Shown here one piece after another: positions 14,941-22,855 of a stretch of 41,243 bases of DNA. A program made the translations under genes and the position numbers. Each line of letters starts with the position of its first letter. Positions within the stretch are counted from its first letter, which is position 1. This DNA comes from Bacteroidota bacterium (GTDB lineage: Bacteria; Bacteroidota; Rhodothermia; Balneolales; Balneolaceae). The notes beneath the pieces were generated by a model. That model searched no databases. It was not told where the DNA came from and was given only the letters and a program-made list of their open reading frames with translations. Location: the NCBI GenBank assembly GCA_003045995.1, contig PZPG01000015.1, positions 1-41,243 of the forward strand, read 5' to 3'.

Positions 14941-16602
14941 CAGTTTTTTGTACCGAATACGTGTGGGCTGATCTTCCCTGATCCCAAGGCGTTCTCGGCG
15001 GTTTTCCTCATACTCCTGGTAGTTTCCTTCAAACCACTTCACCTGGCTTTCCCCCTCGAAGGCAAGGATGTGGGTCGCGATTCGATCCAGAAACCAGCGA
15101 TCGTGGGAGATTACAATGGCGCATCCGGCAAAGTCGAGTAGCGCCTCCTCCAAAGCCCGAAGTGTGTTCACGTCCAGATCGTTGGTGGGCTCATCCAGTA
15201 GCAGAACATTGGCCCCCTCCTTTAACATCTTGGCAAGGTGAACCCGATTCCGCTCCCCGCCGGAAATCTCGCCTACTTTTTTCTGCTGATCACTACCACT
15301 AAAGTTAAATCGTGCCACATAGGCCCGTGAATTCACCTCTTTGGGACCAAGTTTTACAATATCGTGACCGCCGGAAATTTCCTGCCAGATCGTTTTCTCC
15401 GGGTCCAGTGGCCGGTTTTGATCCACGTACCCAAGTTGTACGGTATCACCGAGATCCAGCGTCCCGGAATCCGGTTGCTCCTGGCTCGTCATCATCTTAA
15501 ACAATGTTGTTTTTCCAGCGCCATTGGGTCCAATCACCCCGACAATTCCACCGGCCGGCAGATCAAACGATAGGTCTTCGATCAGCAGACGGTCGCCAAA
15601 CCCCTTGTTAAGTCCATTCGCTTTCATTACGCTACTACCAAGACGCGGACCTGCAGGGATAAAAATTTCCATCTCTTCCCGGCGCTTCTGCCGCTCCTCT
15701 GAAAGCAGATCCTCATAAGCGGTAATCCGTGCCTTGCTCTTCTTACGCCGTCCTTTTGGATTTTGCCGTATCCACTCCAGCTCCTCCTTAAGCGTTCGCT
15801 GCCGGCGAGACTCCTCCTTCTGCTCTTGTGCAAGTCGATTCTGCTTCTGTTCCAGCCACGAACTGTAGTTGCCTTCGAACGGAATCCCCTCCCCCTGATC
15901 CAGTTCCAATATCCAGCCGGCAACATTATCCAGAAAATATCGATCGTGCGTCACTGCGATGACCGTTCCCTCGTAGCGATCCAGATGTTGCTCCAGCCAT
16001 CCTACCGACTCAGCGTCCAAATGGTTCGTCGGCTCGTCCAGCAACAACACATCCGGCTTCGTTAACAACAGCCGACACAGCGCCACCCGACGCTTCTCCC
16101 CACCCGAAAGATGATCCACCATCTCATCCTCTGGCGGGCAACGAAGTGCATCCATCGCCTGCTTCAATTTACTATCAATATCCCAAGCTCCAATCCGGTC
16201 GATCTTCTCCTGCAGCACCGTCTGTTTCTGTATCAGCTTATCAAAATCGGCGTCGGGATCAGCAAACGCCTCATTCACGGCCTCATACTCCTTCAGCAGG
16301 CCCATGGTTTCAGCCACTCCCTGCTCCACAATCTCCCGCACCGTCTTCCCTGCCTCCAACTCCGGCTCCTGCTCCAGATACCCAAACGTAATCCCCTTCT
16401 GGTGCGTGATCGACCCGATATAGTTATCATCCAGGCCGGCAATCATTCGAAGCAGCGTCGACTTTCCCGCACCATTCAGACCCAGCACCCCAATCTTGGC
16501 GCCGTAAAAAAAGGACAAGTAGATATCCTTCAGCACCGTCTTATTGGGCTTGTAAATTTTGGAAACCCCCGTCATGGAAAAAATGATCTTTTGGTCGCTC
16601 AT
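14932..16602 (-). CDS. ettA: Energy-dependent translational throttle protein EttA (ABC-F)
   Basis: 556 residues, matching EttA length. It is a soluble ABC-F ATPase that binds the ribosomal E site and gates entry into elongation according to ADP/ATP ratio. Two ATPase domains are visible. The first has GLNGAGKSTLLRMIAGLD, HLSGGEKRRVALCRLLL and LLLDEPTNHLD. The second has GPNGAGKTTLFKMM, ISGGERNRVHLAKML and LLLDEPTNDLD. The linker carries the P-site tRNA interaction motif region with RQNPKGRRKKSKARITAYEDLL. The C-terminus ends RIRYKKLMR. A TATCTTTG box at 16705-16712 is the likely -7 element. The stop codon sits in the 20-nt tandem array. Confidence 0.97.
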   Translation of the reverse strand: MSDQKIIFSMTGVSKIYKPNKTVLKDIYLSFFYGAKIGVLGLNGAGKSTLLRMIAGLDDNYIGSITHQKGITFGYLEQEPELEAGKTVREIVEQGVAETMGLLKEYEAVNEAFADPDADFDKLIQKQTVLQEKIDRIGAWDIDSKLKQAMDALRCPPEDEMVDHLSGGEKRRVALCRLLLTKPDVLLLDEPTNHLDAESVGWLEQHLDRYEGTVIAVTHDRYFLDNVAGWILELDQGEGIPFEGNYSSWLEQKQNRLAQEQKEESRRQRTLKEELEWIRQNPKGRRKKSKARITAYEDLLSEERQKRREEMEIFIPAGPRLGSSVMKANGLNKGFGDRLLIEDLSFDLPAGGIVGVIGPNGAGKTTLFKMMTSQEQPDSGTLDLGDTVQLGYVDQNRPLDPEKTIWQEISGGHDIVKLGPKEVNSRAYVARFNFSGSDQQKKVGEISGGERNRVHLAKMLKEGANVLLLDEPTNDLDVNTLRALEEALLDFAGCAIVISHDRWFLDRIATHILAFEGESQVKWFEGNYQEYEENRRERLGIREDQPTRIRYKKLMR

Positions 16603-16704
16603 ACGTAATACTTCTAAAAAAATTTTGGATTGTGTGATTCATGGGCTGTTTGCAACCCGTGGACATGACTTTGAATGAAAAACAAGGCTCGCTCAAAGCA
16701 AGAG

Positions 16705-16712
16705 CAAAGATA
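16705..16712 (-). promoter_or_regulatory. Putative -7 box (TATCTTTG) of ettA
   Basis: The minus strand reads TATCTTTG, about 103 nt upstream of the ettA ATG. It is an exact TAnnTTTG match. Confidence 0.5.
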
Positions 16713-16825
16713 CCAATCCGCAAGCACTCAAGGAAATGATAAACACCCGGCAACCAAACAAGCACGAACAAAAACAACGAGTTGCATATGTAACGTTTAC
16801 GTTGAAGATATCGCATGGATTGTCG

Positions 16826-16833
16826 TATCTTTT
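16826..16833 (+). promoter_or_regulatory. Putative -7 box (TATCTTTT) of tRNA-Leu
   Basis: CGTATCTTTTTC also occurs upstream of proS. Transcription would begin near 16840, at the edge of the 17-nt tandem array that separates the box from the tRNA. Confidence 0.4.
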
Positions 16834-16846
16834 TCTCGTGTTACGC

Positions 16847-16914
16847 GTTTGCAATCACAACATGTTCGCAATCACAACTTGTTTGCAATCATAACACGTC
16901 CGCAATTGTAACAC
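16847..16914 (+). repeat. 17-nt tandem repeat x4 abutting tRNA-Leu
   Basis: Units start at 16847, 16864, 16881 and 16898: GTTTGCAATCACAACAT, GTTCGCAATCACAACTT, GTTTGCAATCATAACAC, GTCCGCAATTGTAACAC. The array ends exactly one base before the tRNA 5' end. The rest of the 16603-16914 spacer holds the ettA leader and promoter, and a short inverted repeat AACGTTTACGTT at 16792-16803. Confidence 0.93.
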
Positions 16915-17002
16915 GCCTCGGTGGCGGAATGGGTAGACGCGTTGGACTTAAAATCCAATTCGCATTACAATGCGAGTGCCGGTTCGAGCCCGGCCCGAGG
17001 TA
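16915..17002 (+). tRNA. tRNA-Leu (anticodon TAA)
   Basis: A class II tRNA. The acceptor stem pairs GCCTCGG with CCGAGGT and the discriminator is A. The anticodon stem TTGGA/TCCAA encloses CTTAAAA, anticodon TAA, reading UUA and UUG. The variable arm pairs CGCATT with AATGCG, and the T-arm GCCGGTTCGAGCCCGGC is intact. The 3' CCA is not encoded. An intrinsic terminator follows within 5 nt. A tandem array touches its 5' end. Confidence 0.97.
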
Positions 17003-17006
17003 CATA

Positions 17007-17042
17007 AACCCTGATATCAGAAATGTTGTCAGGGTTTTTTTT
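17007..17042 (+). terminator. Intrinsic terminator of tRNA-Leu
   Basis: The stem AACCCTGA/TCAGGGTT is followed by a run of eight T. Confidence 0.9.
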
Positions 17043-17115
17043 GTCAGGTTCTCCGGTTTTTTTTCGGTTTGATAGAAGAGCGGAGCGGACCCCGACAAAC
17101 TCCATCAAAAAATCG

Positions 17116-17123
17116 TATCTTTT
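17116..17123 (+). promoter_or_regulatory. Putative -7 box (TATCTTTT) of proS
   Basis: CGTATCTTTTTC, the same word as upstream of tRNA-Leu, about 55 nt before the proS ATG. Confidence 0.4.
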
Positions 17124-17176
17124 TCGCCGAATTGTATTTGAGGAACAAAGAGTCAAAACAACACCACCCATCATCC

Positions 17177-18661
17177 ATGGCAAAAAACATCACCCCCCGA
17201 TCCGAAGATTATTCCCAATGGTACCTTGATGTCGTAAAAGAGGCAACTCTCGCCGATCACTCTCCGGTTCGCGGTTGCATGGTGATTCGTCCCACAGGAT
17301 TTGCACTTTGGGAAAATATGAGAGATGCGCTCGACACGATGTTTAAAGACACCGGGCATCAGAACGCCTATTTCCCATTATTTATCCCGAAATCATTTTT
17401 GTCCAAAGAGGCGCAGCATGTGGAGGGATTTGCCAAGGAGTGTGCTGTAATTACACACAGTCGGCTGAAGAGCGTGGAGGGAGGCGTAGCGGTCGATCCC
17501 GATTCGAAACTCGAAGAGGAACTGATCGTTCGACCAACTTCAGAAACGATTATCTGGGATGCTTACCGGAACTGGATACAGTCGTACCGGGATCTGCCGA
17601 TTCTAATCAATCAGTGGGCAAACGTCGTGCGGTGGGAGATGCGTACCCGGTTGTTCCTTCGTACGATGGAGTTTCTATGGCAAGAAGGGCACACCGCACA
17701 CGCCACTATGGAGGAAGCTGTCGCGGAGACACGTCAGATGCTGGATGTGTACCGCGTATTTGCAGAGGAGTACATGGCCATGCCGGTGGTTACAGGGGTG
17801 AAAACAGCCTCCGAGAGATTCGCCGGTGCCGTAGACACCTATTGTATTGAGGCCATGATGCAGGATGGCAAAGCGTTGCAGGCCGGCACATCACACTTTT
17901 TAGGACAGAATTTCGCCAAGGCGTTCGATGTAACGTTTCAGGATTCCGATGGGGAGCATAAGTACGTATGGGCGACCAGCTGGGGTGTATCTACTAGGCT
18001 TATTGGTGGACTGATTATGACACACAGCGATGATCAGGGATTGGTATTGCCTCCCAAACTGGCGCCGGTTCAGGTTGTTATCGTTCCAATTTACCGTAAT
18101 GATGAGCAGAGAAGTGCTGTGTTGGAGTATGCACAGCCTTTACTCAAAGAGCTCAAATCCAGAGGGATTCGGGTTGATTTGGACAACCGCGACAATTACA
18201 AACCTGGCTTCAAATTTGCGGAGCACGAAGCGAAAGGGATTCCGGTTCGAATTGGGATTGGGCCACGGGACGTGGAGAACGGCCATGTAGAAGTTGCGCG
18301 TCGTGATACCCTTACCAAGGAGATTTTACTCCGGGACGAAACGGTAAGCCAGGTGGTGTCACTGCTGGAAACGATTCAGCAAGATCTGCTGAAAGCGGCG
18401 CGCAAGCGGGTTATACAACAAACGCGTACCGTTGATTCCTACGAGGAGTTTCAAAAAGAGATTGAACGGGGAGGTTTTCTGTATGCTCATTGGGACGGAA
18501 CGGCGGAAACAGAGGCCAAAATTAAAGAAGATACAAAGGCCACCATCCGATGTATTCCGTTGGAACAAAACCCAGGAGACGAAAAGTACAATGTGAGCGG
18601 ACAATGTATGGTGAGCGGGAAACCATCGCAGCGTATGGTTTTGTTTGCCCGCTCGTATTAA
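17177..18661 (+). CDS. proS: Prolyl-tRNA synthetase, archaeal/eukaryotic type
   Basis: 494 residues from the ATG at 17177 ([20 protein letters not shown]). Charges tRNA-Pro with proline. It is the short type 3 form without the bacterial INS editing domain. Class II motifs are visible: [22 protein letters not shown] (motif 1 region), [60 protein letters not shown] (written here in full family context, motif 2) and the motif 3 region with [25 protein letters not shown]. The anticodon-binding domain follows ([10 protein letters not shown] onward), then a C-terminal zinc-domain-like segment ending in Tyr (LFARSY). An upstream in-frame extension to 17069 overlaps the promoter and has no homology. 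Confidence 0.96.
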   Translation: MAKNITPRSEDYSQWYLDVVKEATLADHSPVRGCMVIRPTGFALWENMRDALDTMFKDTGHQNAYFPLFIPKSFLSKEAQHVEGFAKECAVITHSRLKSVEGGVAVDPDSKLEEELIVRPTSETIIWDAYRNWIQSYRDLPILINQWANVVRWEMRTRLFLRTMEFLWQEGHTAHATMEEAVAETRQMLDVYRVFAEEYMAMPVVTGVKTASERFAGAVDTYCIEAMMQDGKALQAGTSHFLGQNFAKAFDVTFQDSDGEHKYVWATSWGVSTRLIGGLIMTHSDDQGLVLPPKLAPVQVVIVPIYRNDEQRSAVLEYAQPLLKELKSRGIRVDLDNRDNYKPGFKFAEHEAKGIPVRIGIGPRDVENGHVEVARRDTLTKEILLRDETVSQVVSLLETIQQDLLKAARKRVIQQTRTVDSYEEFQKEIERGGFLYAHWDGTAETEAKIKEDTKATIRCIPLEQNPGDEKYNVSGQCMVSGKPSQRMVLFARSY

Positions 18662-18690
18662 TTCCCCTTCGTTAACGTTACTACGAATAT

Positions 18691-18698
18691 TATCTTTG
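18691..18698 (+). promoter_or_regulatory. Putative -7 box (TATCTTTG) of the NAD(P)HX repair gene
   Basis: An exact TAnnTTTG match in the proS-nnr spacer. The first unit of the 15-nt tandem array begins inside it, at 18695. Confidence 0.45.
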
Positions 18699-18844
18699 TT
18701 GAGATTGTTTTCATAGGGAGTACCTTTATGGAAGTTGCCTTTATGGGAATTACCTTCATGGAGACTACCTTCATGGAGACTACCTTCATAGAGGTTACCT
18801 TCATAGAGATTACCTTCATAGAGATTACCTTCATAGAGACTACC
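18695..18844 (+). repeat. 15-nt tandem repeat x10 in the nnr leader, open as a pentapeptide repeat
   Basis: Ten consecutive 15-nt units start every 15 nt from 18695 to 18830; the typical unit is TTCATAGAGATTACC. In the frame of the ATG at 18728 an ORF runs to the TGA at 18875-18877. It encodes 49 residues: pentapeptides of the type F-M/I-E-x-T, then YLGNASTSTP. The minus strand is also open, as NLYEG-type pentapeptides. No ribosome-binding site is evident, so I list it as a repeat, not a gene. The remaining spacer to 18987 shows nothing else I recognise. Confidence 0.93.
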
Positions 18845-18987
18845 TATTTGGGAAACGCCAGTACCAGTACCCCCTGATAAATGGGTTGAAAGGGTCGAAA
18901 AGGATATTCTTGTATTGGATGCAGATTTGAATCCGTAGGTATTTGAATCATATAGATAAGGAGTTACGAAGTCAGAAATCACAATCC

Positions 18988-20676
18988 ATGTGCAGCGATA
19001 ACGCAGAAAAAAACCAAATTCCCGCCTCCAACCGGCTTTGTTCTCGAGAGCAAATACGAGAGACAGACCGACGCACAATCGAAGAGTTTGGGATTTCGGG
19101 TGAAACCTTGATGGAAATTGCAGGGGGTAAAGCTGCGGAATGGATTGCTTCGCATTTTTCAGAAGGCTCTTCTGGTGTGCTCTTTTGCGGACACGGGAAC
19201 AACGGTGGTGATGCTCTTGTCTCAGCCCGATACCTTGCGGACCGCTACCGGCACCACCTAACGATCGTTCTTGCGAAACCGGAATTTCACGGAACCCCGG
19301 GATGGAATCATCATTTTGCTTTACTGAAAGCACTTCCCCTGGATCGCATCCGTATCGTATCCTGGGCGGAAACCAAAAGTGAGTGGCTCCAAAGTGCGAC
19401 TCCATTCGCTGAGTTCGACTACATTGTGGACGGACTCACGGGAACCGGCCTGATGAACTCGCTTCGAGCACCACTCGATGCCATCGTCGAGCGAATCAAC
19501 CGCTCGAACCGGCCGGTCTTTAGCCTGGATATTCCCTCTGGTCTGGACACAAATACCGGACAGATCCTCGGTTCATGTGTGAAGGCAACCACAACACTCA
19601 CATTCGGATCCGGCAAAATCGGGTTATACCTTGAGGACGGCCCTGCTTGTGCAGGGTATGTCATTACCATCGAACTCCCCTTTCCTTCCCATCTCCAATC
19701 AACCGGAGCCATTCTTGCAAACGGTCAATTGTTACACACCGTGATGAAGCGCAATGACATACCGATTTCACAACCGTCAAAATACAAAGCTACACGTACA
19801 GCCGAACACAAGTACGCCACGGGAACGGTCCATATACTCGCAGGCTCCGAGGGACTAACTGGCGCTGCGATACTTGCTGCACAATCGGCCTGGGATCATG
19901 GGGCCGGAGCAGTACTATTGTATTCCCCTGCACATCTGCTCCCTGTATATGAAAAAAATCTGCCAAGAGTCATCAAAATTGTTGTAGATGATGATGGGAA
20001 ATCAAGCCAAAACCCAGACCAAACACGCCAGAACCCAGACAAATGGTATAATCCTACCCATATACCCAACATCCTGAACAAAATCCATGAAAAACCAGGT
20101 GTAATCTTGCTCGGACCCGGCGTAGGACGGCACCCTGAAACCCTGGAATTCTGCCGCTCTATCATCACCGAAACGATTGGCACCTATCCTCTCATCCTCG
20201 ACGCGGATGCACTCTACGCCATCGATCCACAGGCACTACGGACAACAACAAAAACCATCGTCAAGCGCACTGCCGCCTGCATCCTCACACCCCATCCAGG
20301 TGAGCTTCGCAAAGCACTCAACATCGCCTTCCACGACGATCACACCCGCCTGGAAGCCGTGAAAAGGTTTGCAGCAGAGAACAACTGTTTCCTATATTCA
20401 AAAGGTTACCCATCCATCTTTGCCAATCCACAAAATATGGCCTGGATCACCGGATACGACACGCGGGTATACGCACGTGCCGGAACAGGAGATCAACTGG
20501 CCGGAGCAATTGCGGCGACCCTCAATCTATTTCAAGAACCAGAAGATGCTGTCATGATGGCAAGCATTCCACAATCATTGCAACCATTACAACCTTCTCA
20601 CTCTTCGCAACCTTCTCACTCTTCGCAACCTTCTCATCCTTTTCAAACTCGCCCCGGACAACCAGTCACCCAGTGA
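18988..20676 (+). CDS. nnr: Bifunctional NAD(P)H-hydrate epimerase / ADP-dependent NAD(P)H-hydrate dehydratase
   Basis: 562 residues from the ATG at 18988; a TTG at 18943 would add 15. It repairs hydrated NADH and NADPH. The epimerase half shows SREQIRETDRRTIEEFGISGETLMEIAG, CGHGNNGGDALVSARYL, YIVDGLTGTGL and VFSLDIPSGLDTNTG. The dehydratase half shows GTVHILAGSEGLTGAAILAAQSAW, GVILLGPGVGR, PLILDADALY, LTPHPGEL and AGTGDQLAGAIAATL with the catalytic Asp. The usual C-terminal helix with an HGxA-type motif is missing. After EDAVMMAS the protein ends in a Gln/Pro/Ser/His tail encoded by an 18-nt repeat. An NPDQTRQNPDK repeat interrupts the dehydratase half. The VanZ-like gene follows after 4 nt. 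Confidence 0.93.
   Translation: MCSDNAEKNQIPASNRLCSREQIRETDRRTIEEFGISGETLMEIAGGKAAEWIASHFSEGSSGVLFCGHGNNGGDALVSARYLADRYRHHLTIVLAKPEFHGTPGWNHHFALLKALPLDRIRIVSWAETKSEWLQSATPFAEFDYIVDGLTGTGLMNSLRAPLDAIVERINRSNRPVFSLDIPSGLDTNTGQILGSCVKATTTLTFGSGKIGLYLEDGPACAGYVITIELPFPSHLQSTGAILANGQLLHTVMKRNDIPISQPSKYKATRTAEHKYATGTVHILAGSEGLTGAAILAAQSAWDHGAGAVLLYSPAHLLPVYEKNLPRVIKIVVDDDGKSSQNPDQTRQNPDKWYNPTHIPNILNKIHEKPGVILLGPGVGRHPETLEFCRSIITETIGTYPLILDADALYAIDPQALRTTTKTIVKRTAACILTPHPGELRKALNIAFHDDHTRLEAVKRFAAENNCFLYSKGYPSIFANPQNMAWITGYDTRVYARAGTGDQLAGAIAATLNLFQEPEDAVMMASIPQSLQPLQPSHSSQPSHSSQPSHPFQTRPGQPVTQ
20590..20643 (+). repeat. 18-nt tandem repeat x3 at the nnr 3' end
   Basis: CAACCTTCTCACTCTTCG occurs twice, then a diverged third copy. 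It encodes QPSHSS repeats replacing the expected end of the enzyme. Confidence 0.92.
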
Positions 20677-20680
20677 TCTT

Positions 20681-21085
20681 ATGAACAACAGCCGCCGAGA
20701 GTTTCTTATCAAATTGGTGAAAGAGAGAAAACATCTGTTTTACGCTCTGTTTGTGATTGTTACAGGCACAATTCTATATATCACCCTGTCCCCTCCAGAC
20801 GAACTTCCCAAACAAACCCTCTTCAAATTCGACAAACTGGGACACTTCATTATCTTTTTCGGCTGGACGTCCCTTTTTGGCGTTCTTCGCATAGCTCAAT
20901 CGGGAAAAAAAGCACGCCTTATCTCTATTCTATTTTCCGCTGTTTTATTCGGGTTGATGATTGAGCTACTTCAGCACTGGATGCCATTTCAGAGAAATGC
21001 GGAAGCGTTGGACATGGTCGCAAACGTTGCTGGCAGCCTTACGGCGTTACTTCCCATTCATATGCTCAAGAAAAAAGTGCCTTAA
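20681..21085 (+). CDS. VanZ-like family membrane protein
   Basis: 134 residues with hydrophobic helices at about 18-36 (LFYALFVIVTGTILYITL), 50-68 (LGHFIIFFGWTSLFGVLRI), 78-95 (LISILFSAVLFGLMIELL) and 110-128. Family markers are FDKLGHFIIFFGWTSLFG and the IELLQHWMPFQRNAEALDMVANVAGS block. VanZ-like proteins are small inner-membrane proteins. The founder confers low-level teicoplanin resistance; most homologues have no known role and this one should not be read as a resistance gene. The ATG lies 4 nt after nnr, so the two are probably co-transcribed. Confidence 0.9.
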   Translation: MNNSRREFLIKLVKERKHLFYALFVIVTGTILYITLSPPDELPKQTLFKFDKLGHFIIFFGWTSLFGVLRIAQSGKKARLISILFSAVLFGLMIELLQHWMPFQRNAEALDMVANVAGSLTALLPIHMLKKKVP

Positions 21086-21150
21086 ATACTCCTTGAATGA
21101 GCCCTGAACGAATTTCTAAAAACTTTCCTTGATGATGTTGGAATGTTAAA

Positions 21151-21183
21151 ACTGAAATCTTTACATTAAGCGCTGATTTCAGT
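21151..21183 (+). promoter_or_regulatory. Perfect 9-bp hairpin in the tonB leader
   Basis: ACTGAAATC (21151-21159) pairs with GATTTCAGT (21175-21183) around a 15-nt loop, ending 20 nt before the tonB ATG. No T-run follows, so it does not look like a normal terminator. Confidence 0.4.
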
Positions 21184-21203
21184 CAAAAAAACCTCTTTAT
21201 ACA

Positions 21204-21851
21204 ATGATCCAACGAAAAAATCCGGAAGCTGATCTGCGAAAATATTACATCGTTCTCCTGCAGATCGGGATGCTTATTGCGCTCACTATCTCCATTACCG
21301 TCGTCCGAGTAGATTTCAGAAGTGAAGGACCTGCAGAAATCGTGATGGATGAGCAGGAGATTGTCGAGATGGAGGAGATCATTCAAACCAGACAGATCGA
21401 GACTCCACCACCACCGCCTCGTCCGCCAGTCCCTGTAGAAGTACCGAATGACGAAATTATTGAAGATGTAGATATCAATATCAGTGCAGACCTGGACATC
21501 GGAGATCAGCTGAGTATGCCTCCTCCACCCGAAGAGGAGCCGGAAGAGGATTTCTTCATTGTAGTAGAAAACCAGCCGGAGCTCATCGGTGGAATTGGTG
21601 GGCTACAAAAGAAAATTCGTTATCCCGAGATGGCCCGTCGAGCCGGTATTGAAGGTCGCGTGTACGTTCAGTTTATCGTGAACGAGCGTGGCGAAGTAGA
21701 GAACCCGGTCATCATTCGCGGAATTGGCGGAGGTGCCGATGAGGAAGCACTACGAGTGGTGCGGGAAGCCAAATTTCGTCCGGGACTTCAACGCGGAAGA
21801 CCTGTACGAGTACAGTTTAGTTTGCCAATTGTCTTCAAGTTGCAGAACTGA
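21204..21851 (+). CDS. Energy transducer TonB family protein
   Basis: 215 residues. TonB proteins couple the inner-membrane proton-motive force (through ExbB/ExbD) to TonB-dependent outer-membrane transporters. A short cytoplasmic N-terminus (RKNPEADLRKYY) precedes one helix (IVLLQIGMLIALTISITVV, about residues 15-34). Then comes a periplasmic acidic/proline-rich spacer (TPPPPPRPPVPVEVP, MPPPPEEEPEED). The C-terminal domain has IRYPEMARRAGIEGRVYVQF, VNERGEVENPVIIRGIGGG and EEALRVVREAKFRPGLQRG. exbB/exbD are not in this window. The arrangement (YP...G..G.V.V.F and FxPG) is the typical Bacteroidota TonB form. A hairpin precedes the start. Confidence 0.95.
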   Translation: MIQRKNPEADLRKYYIVLLQIGMLIALTISITVVRVDFRSEGPAEIVMDEQEIVEMEEIIQTRQIETPPPPPRPPVPVEVPNDEIIEDVDINISADLDIGDQLSMPPPPEEEPEEDFFIVVENQPELIGGIGGLQKKIRYPEMARRAGIEGRVYVQFIVNERGEVENPVIIRGIGGGADEEALRVVREAKFRPGLQRGRPVRVQFSLPIVFKLQN

Positions 21852-21860
21852 CAAACACCC

Positions 21861-21890
21861 AGCCAGCAAACTTCTTACTGTTTGTTGGCT
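21861..21890. terminator. Possible bidirectional hairpin between tonB and the NUDIX gene
   Basis: AGCCAGCAAAC pairs with GTTTGTTGGCT (one G-T pair) around an 8-nt loop, between two convergent genes and overlapping the end of the NUDIX gene. T-runs are lacking on both sides. Confidence 0.4.
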
Positions 21891-22456
21891 CTTAGGGTAC
21901 GAAGAACGGTTCGAAGATTTTCAAACCCTGCCTTCTCAATTGCTGTATCAAGACTCATCCACTCTACAAGTGTGATCCCCTCTTCGCTCTGAGGCACAAA
22001 CTTAGTAACATCAGCCTCTTCACCCTCTTCATTACTTTCTGTCCATTCGAACACCCACCAATTTGTCCATTTCTCAATAAGCTCTCCCTTCAACTCATAT
22101 TGATGATCCGTCACCCCGAGAAATGCACCCGGTTTCCATCCATTCACCGGAGCATATCCAATCTCTTCCGAAACTTCCCGCAATGCACACTCCTTGCGTG
22201 ACTCCCCCGGCTCCAGTTTCCCTTTTGGCAGATCCCATAATCCATTGCGAAAAATCATCAGCACCCACTGTGATTCTTTGCTACTACGAGCTACAACCCT
22301 GCCACCAGGAGTCTGCATTCTACTAGAAGTCTCACTACTTGCAGACGTTTCCCCATCTCCATACAACTCACCCATGACGGGCGATGTTCGAACCACAACT
22401 CCTCCGCTCGCTTGAATGATCCGACACAAACCCTTAGGTTGCCCGAGGGTTATCAC
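21875..22456 (-). CDS. NUDIX hydrolase
   Basis: 193 residues from a GTG that overlaps the preceding TGA in GTGA. NUDIX enzymes hydrolyse nucleoside diphosphates linked to another moiety; substrate unknown. The NUDIX box GKLEPGESRKECALREVSEEIGY carries the GX5EX7REUXEEXGU catalytic pattern, preceded by GLWDLPKGKLE. The start of the fold (IQASGGVVVR) is separated from its continuation (WVLMIFRNGLWDLPKG) by about 35 polar residues (GDGETSASSETSSRMQTPGG and neighbours), where relatives have a tight turn. It is co-transcribed and translationally coupled with the DUF1844 gene. Confidence 0.93.
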   Translation of the reverse strand: MITLGQPKGLCRIIQASGGVVVRTSPVMGELYGDGETSASSETSSRMQTPGGRVVARSSKESQWVLMIFRNGLWDLPKGKLEPGESRKECALREVSEEIGYAPVNGWKPGAFLGVTDHQYELKGELIEKWTNWWVFEWTESNEEGEEADVTKFVPQSEEGITLVEWMSLDTAIEKAGFENLRTVLRTLRANKQ

Positions 22457-22752
22457 GATTTTCCCGATTCACTCTTCTTCACATCCACAAATTTCAGACG
22501 TAGCTGGGTAAGGGTATGCGTCAAATACTCCTTCACCTCCGACGATATATTCCCGCGGGTGTATTGCTCCAGCATCTCCAGTGTGTCAATTGCATACTTG
22601 GCGGCACTCATATCCTTCTGCTTCTTCCCACTTTCCGGATTTTCCACCTCTCCAAGCCCCATCAAGGCAATCTGCTCGTGCTGCTGAACCAGCATAAAAA
22701 ACAGTAGCTGGCGGTGTTGTTCTTCACTCATCTTTTGCGTGTCATTTACCAT
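22453..22752 (-). CDS. DUF1844 domain-containing protein
   Basis: 99 residues. DUF1844 proteins are short, helical and of unknown function, found in several bacterial phyla. The pattern is visible as FFMLVQQHEQIALMGLGEVENPESGKK, then AKYAIDTLEMLEQYTRGNISSEVKEYL and LTQLRLKFVDV. The stop overlaps the NUDIX start by 4 nt. It is divergent from the DUF1015 gene across about 100 nt. Confidence 0.9.
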   Translation of the reverse strand: MVNDTQKMSEEQHRQLLFFMLVQQHEQIALMGLGEVENPESGKKQKDMSAAKYAIDTLEMLEQYTRGNISSEVKEYLTHTLTQLRLKFVDVKKSESGKS

Positions 22753-22793
22753 AATCGACCTTAAATTTTACCTGTTCTTACGTTGATTCTTTT

Positions 22794-22801
22794 TATATTT
22801 G
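22794..22801 (+). promoter_or_regulatory. Putative -7 box (TATATTTG) of the DUF1015 gene
   Basis: An exact TAnnTTTG match about 55 nt upstream of the ATG at 22856. A TTG at 22799 opens the same frame but would overlap this box. Confidence 0.5.
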
Positions 22802-22855
22802 AGCGCTTCAAACGACTCAAACCAGCATCAAAAATACCAAAATTCAGAGATTAAA

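Noticed and set aside
18359-19405. A 348-codon minus-strand ORF with NLYEG repeats resembling a pentapeptide-repeat protein
   Set aside because: It runs antisense through the proS end and the nnr start, and only the repeat part looks patterned. The repeat is an artefact of the 15-nt DNA array being open in both directions.
20681-21085. VanZ-like gene as an antibiotic resistance determinant
   Set aside because: Only the broad family fold is seen. There are no other van genes, and most family members have no link to glycopeptides.
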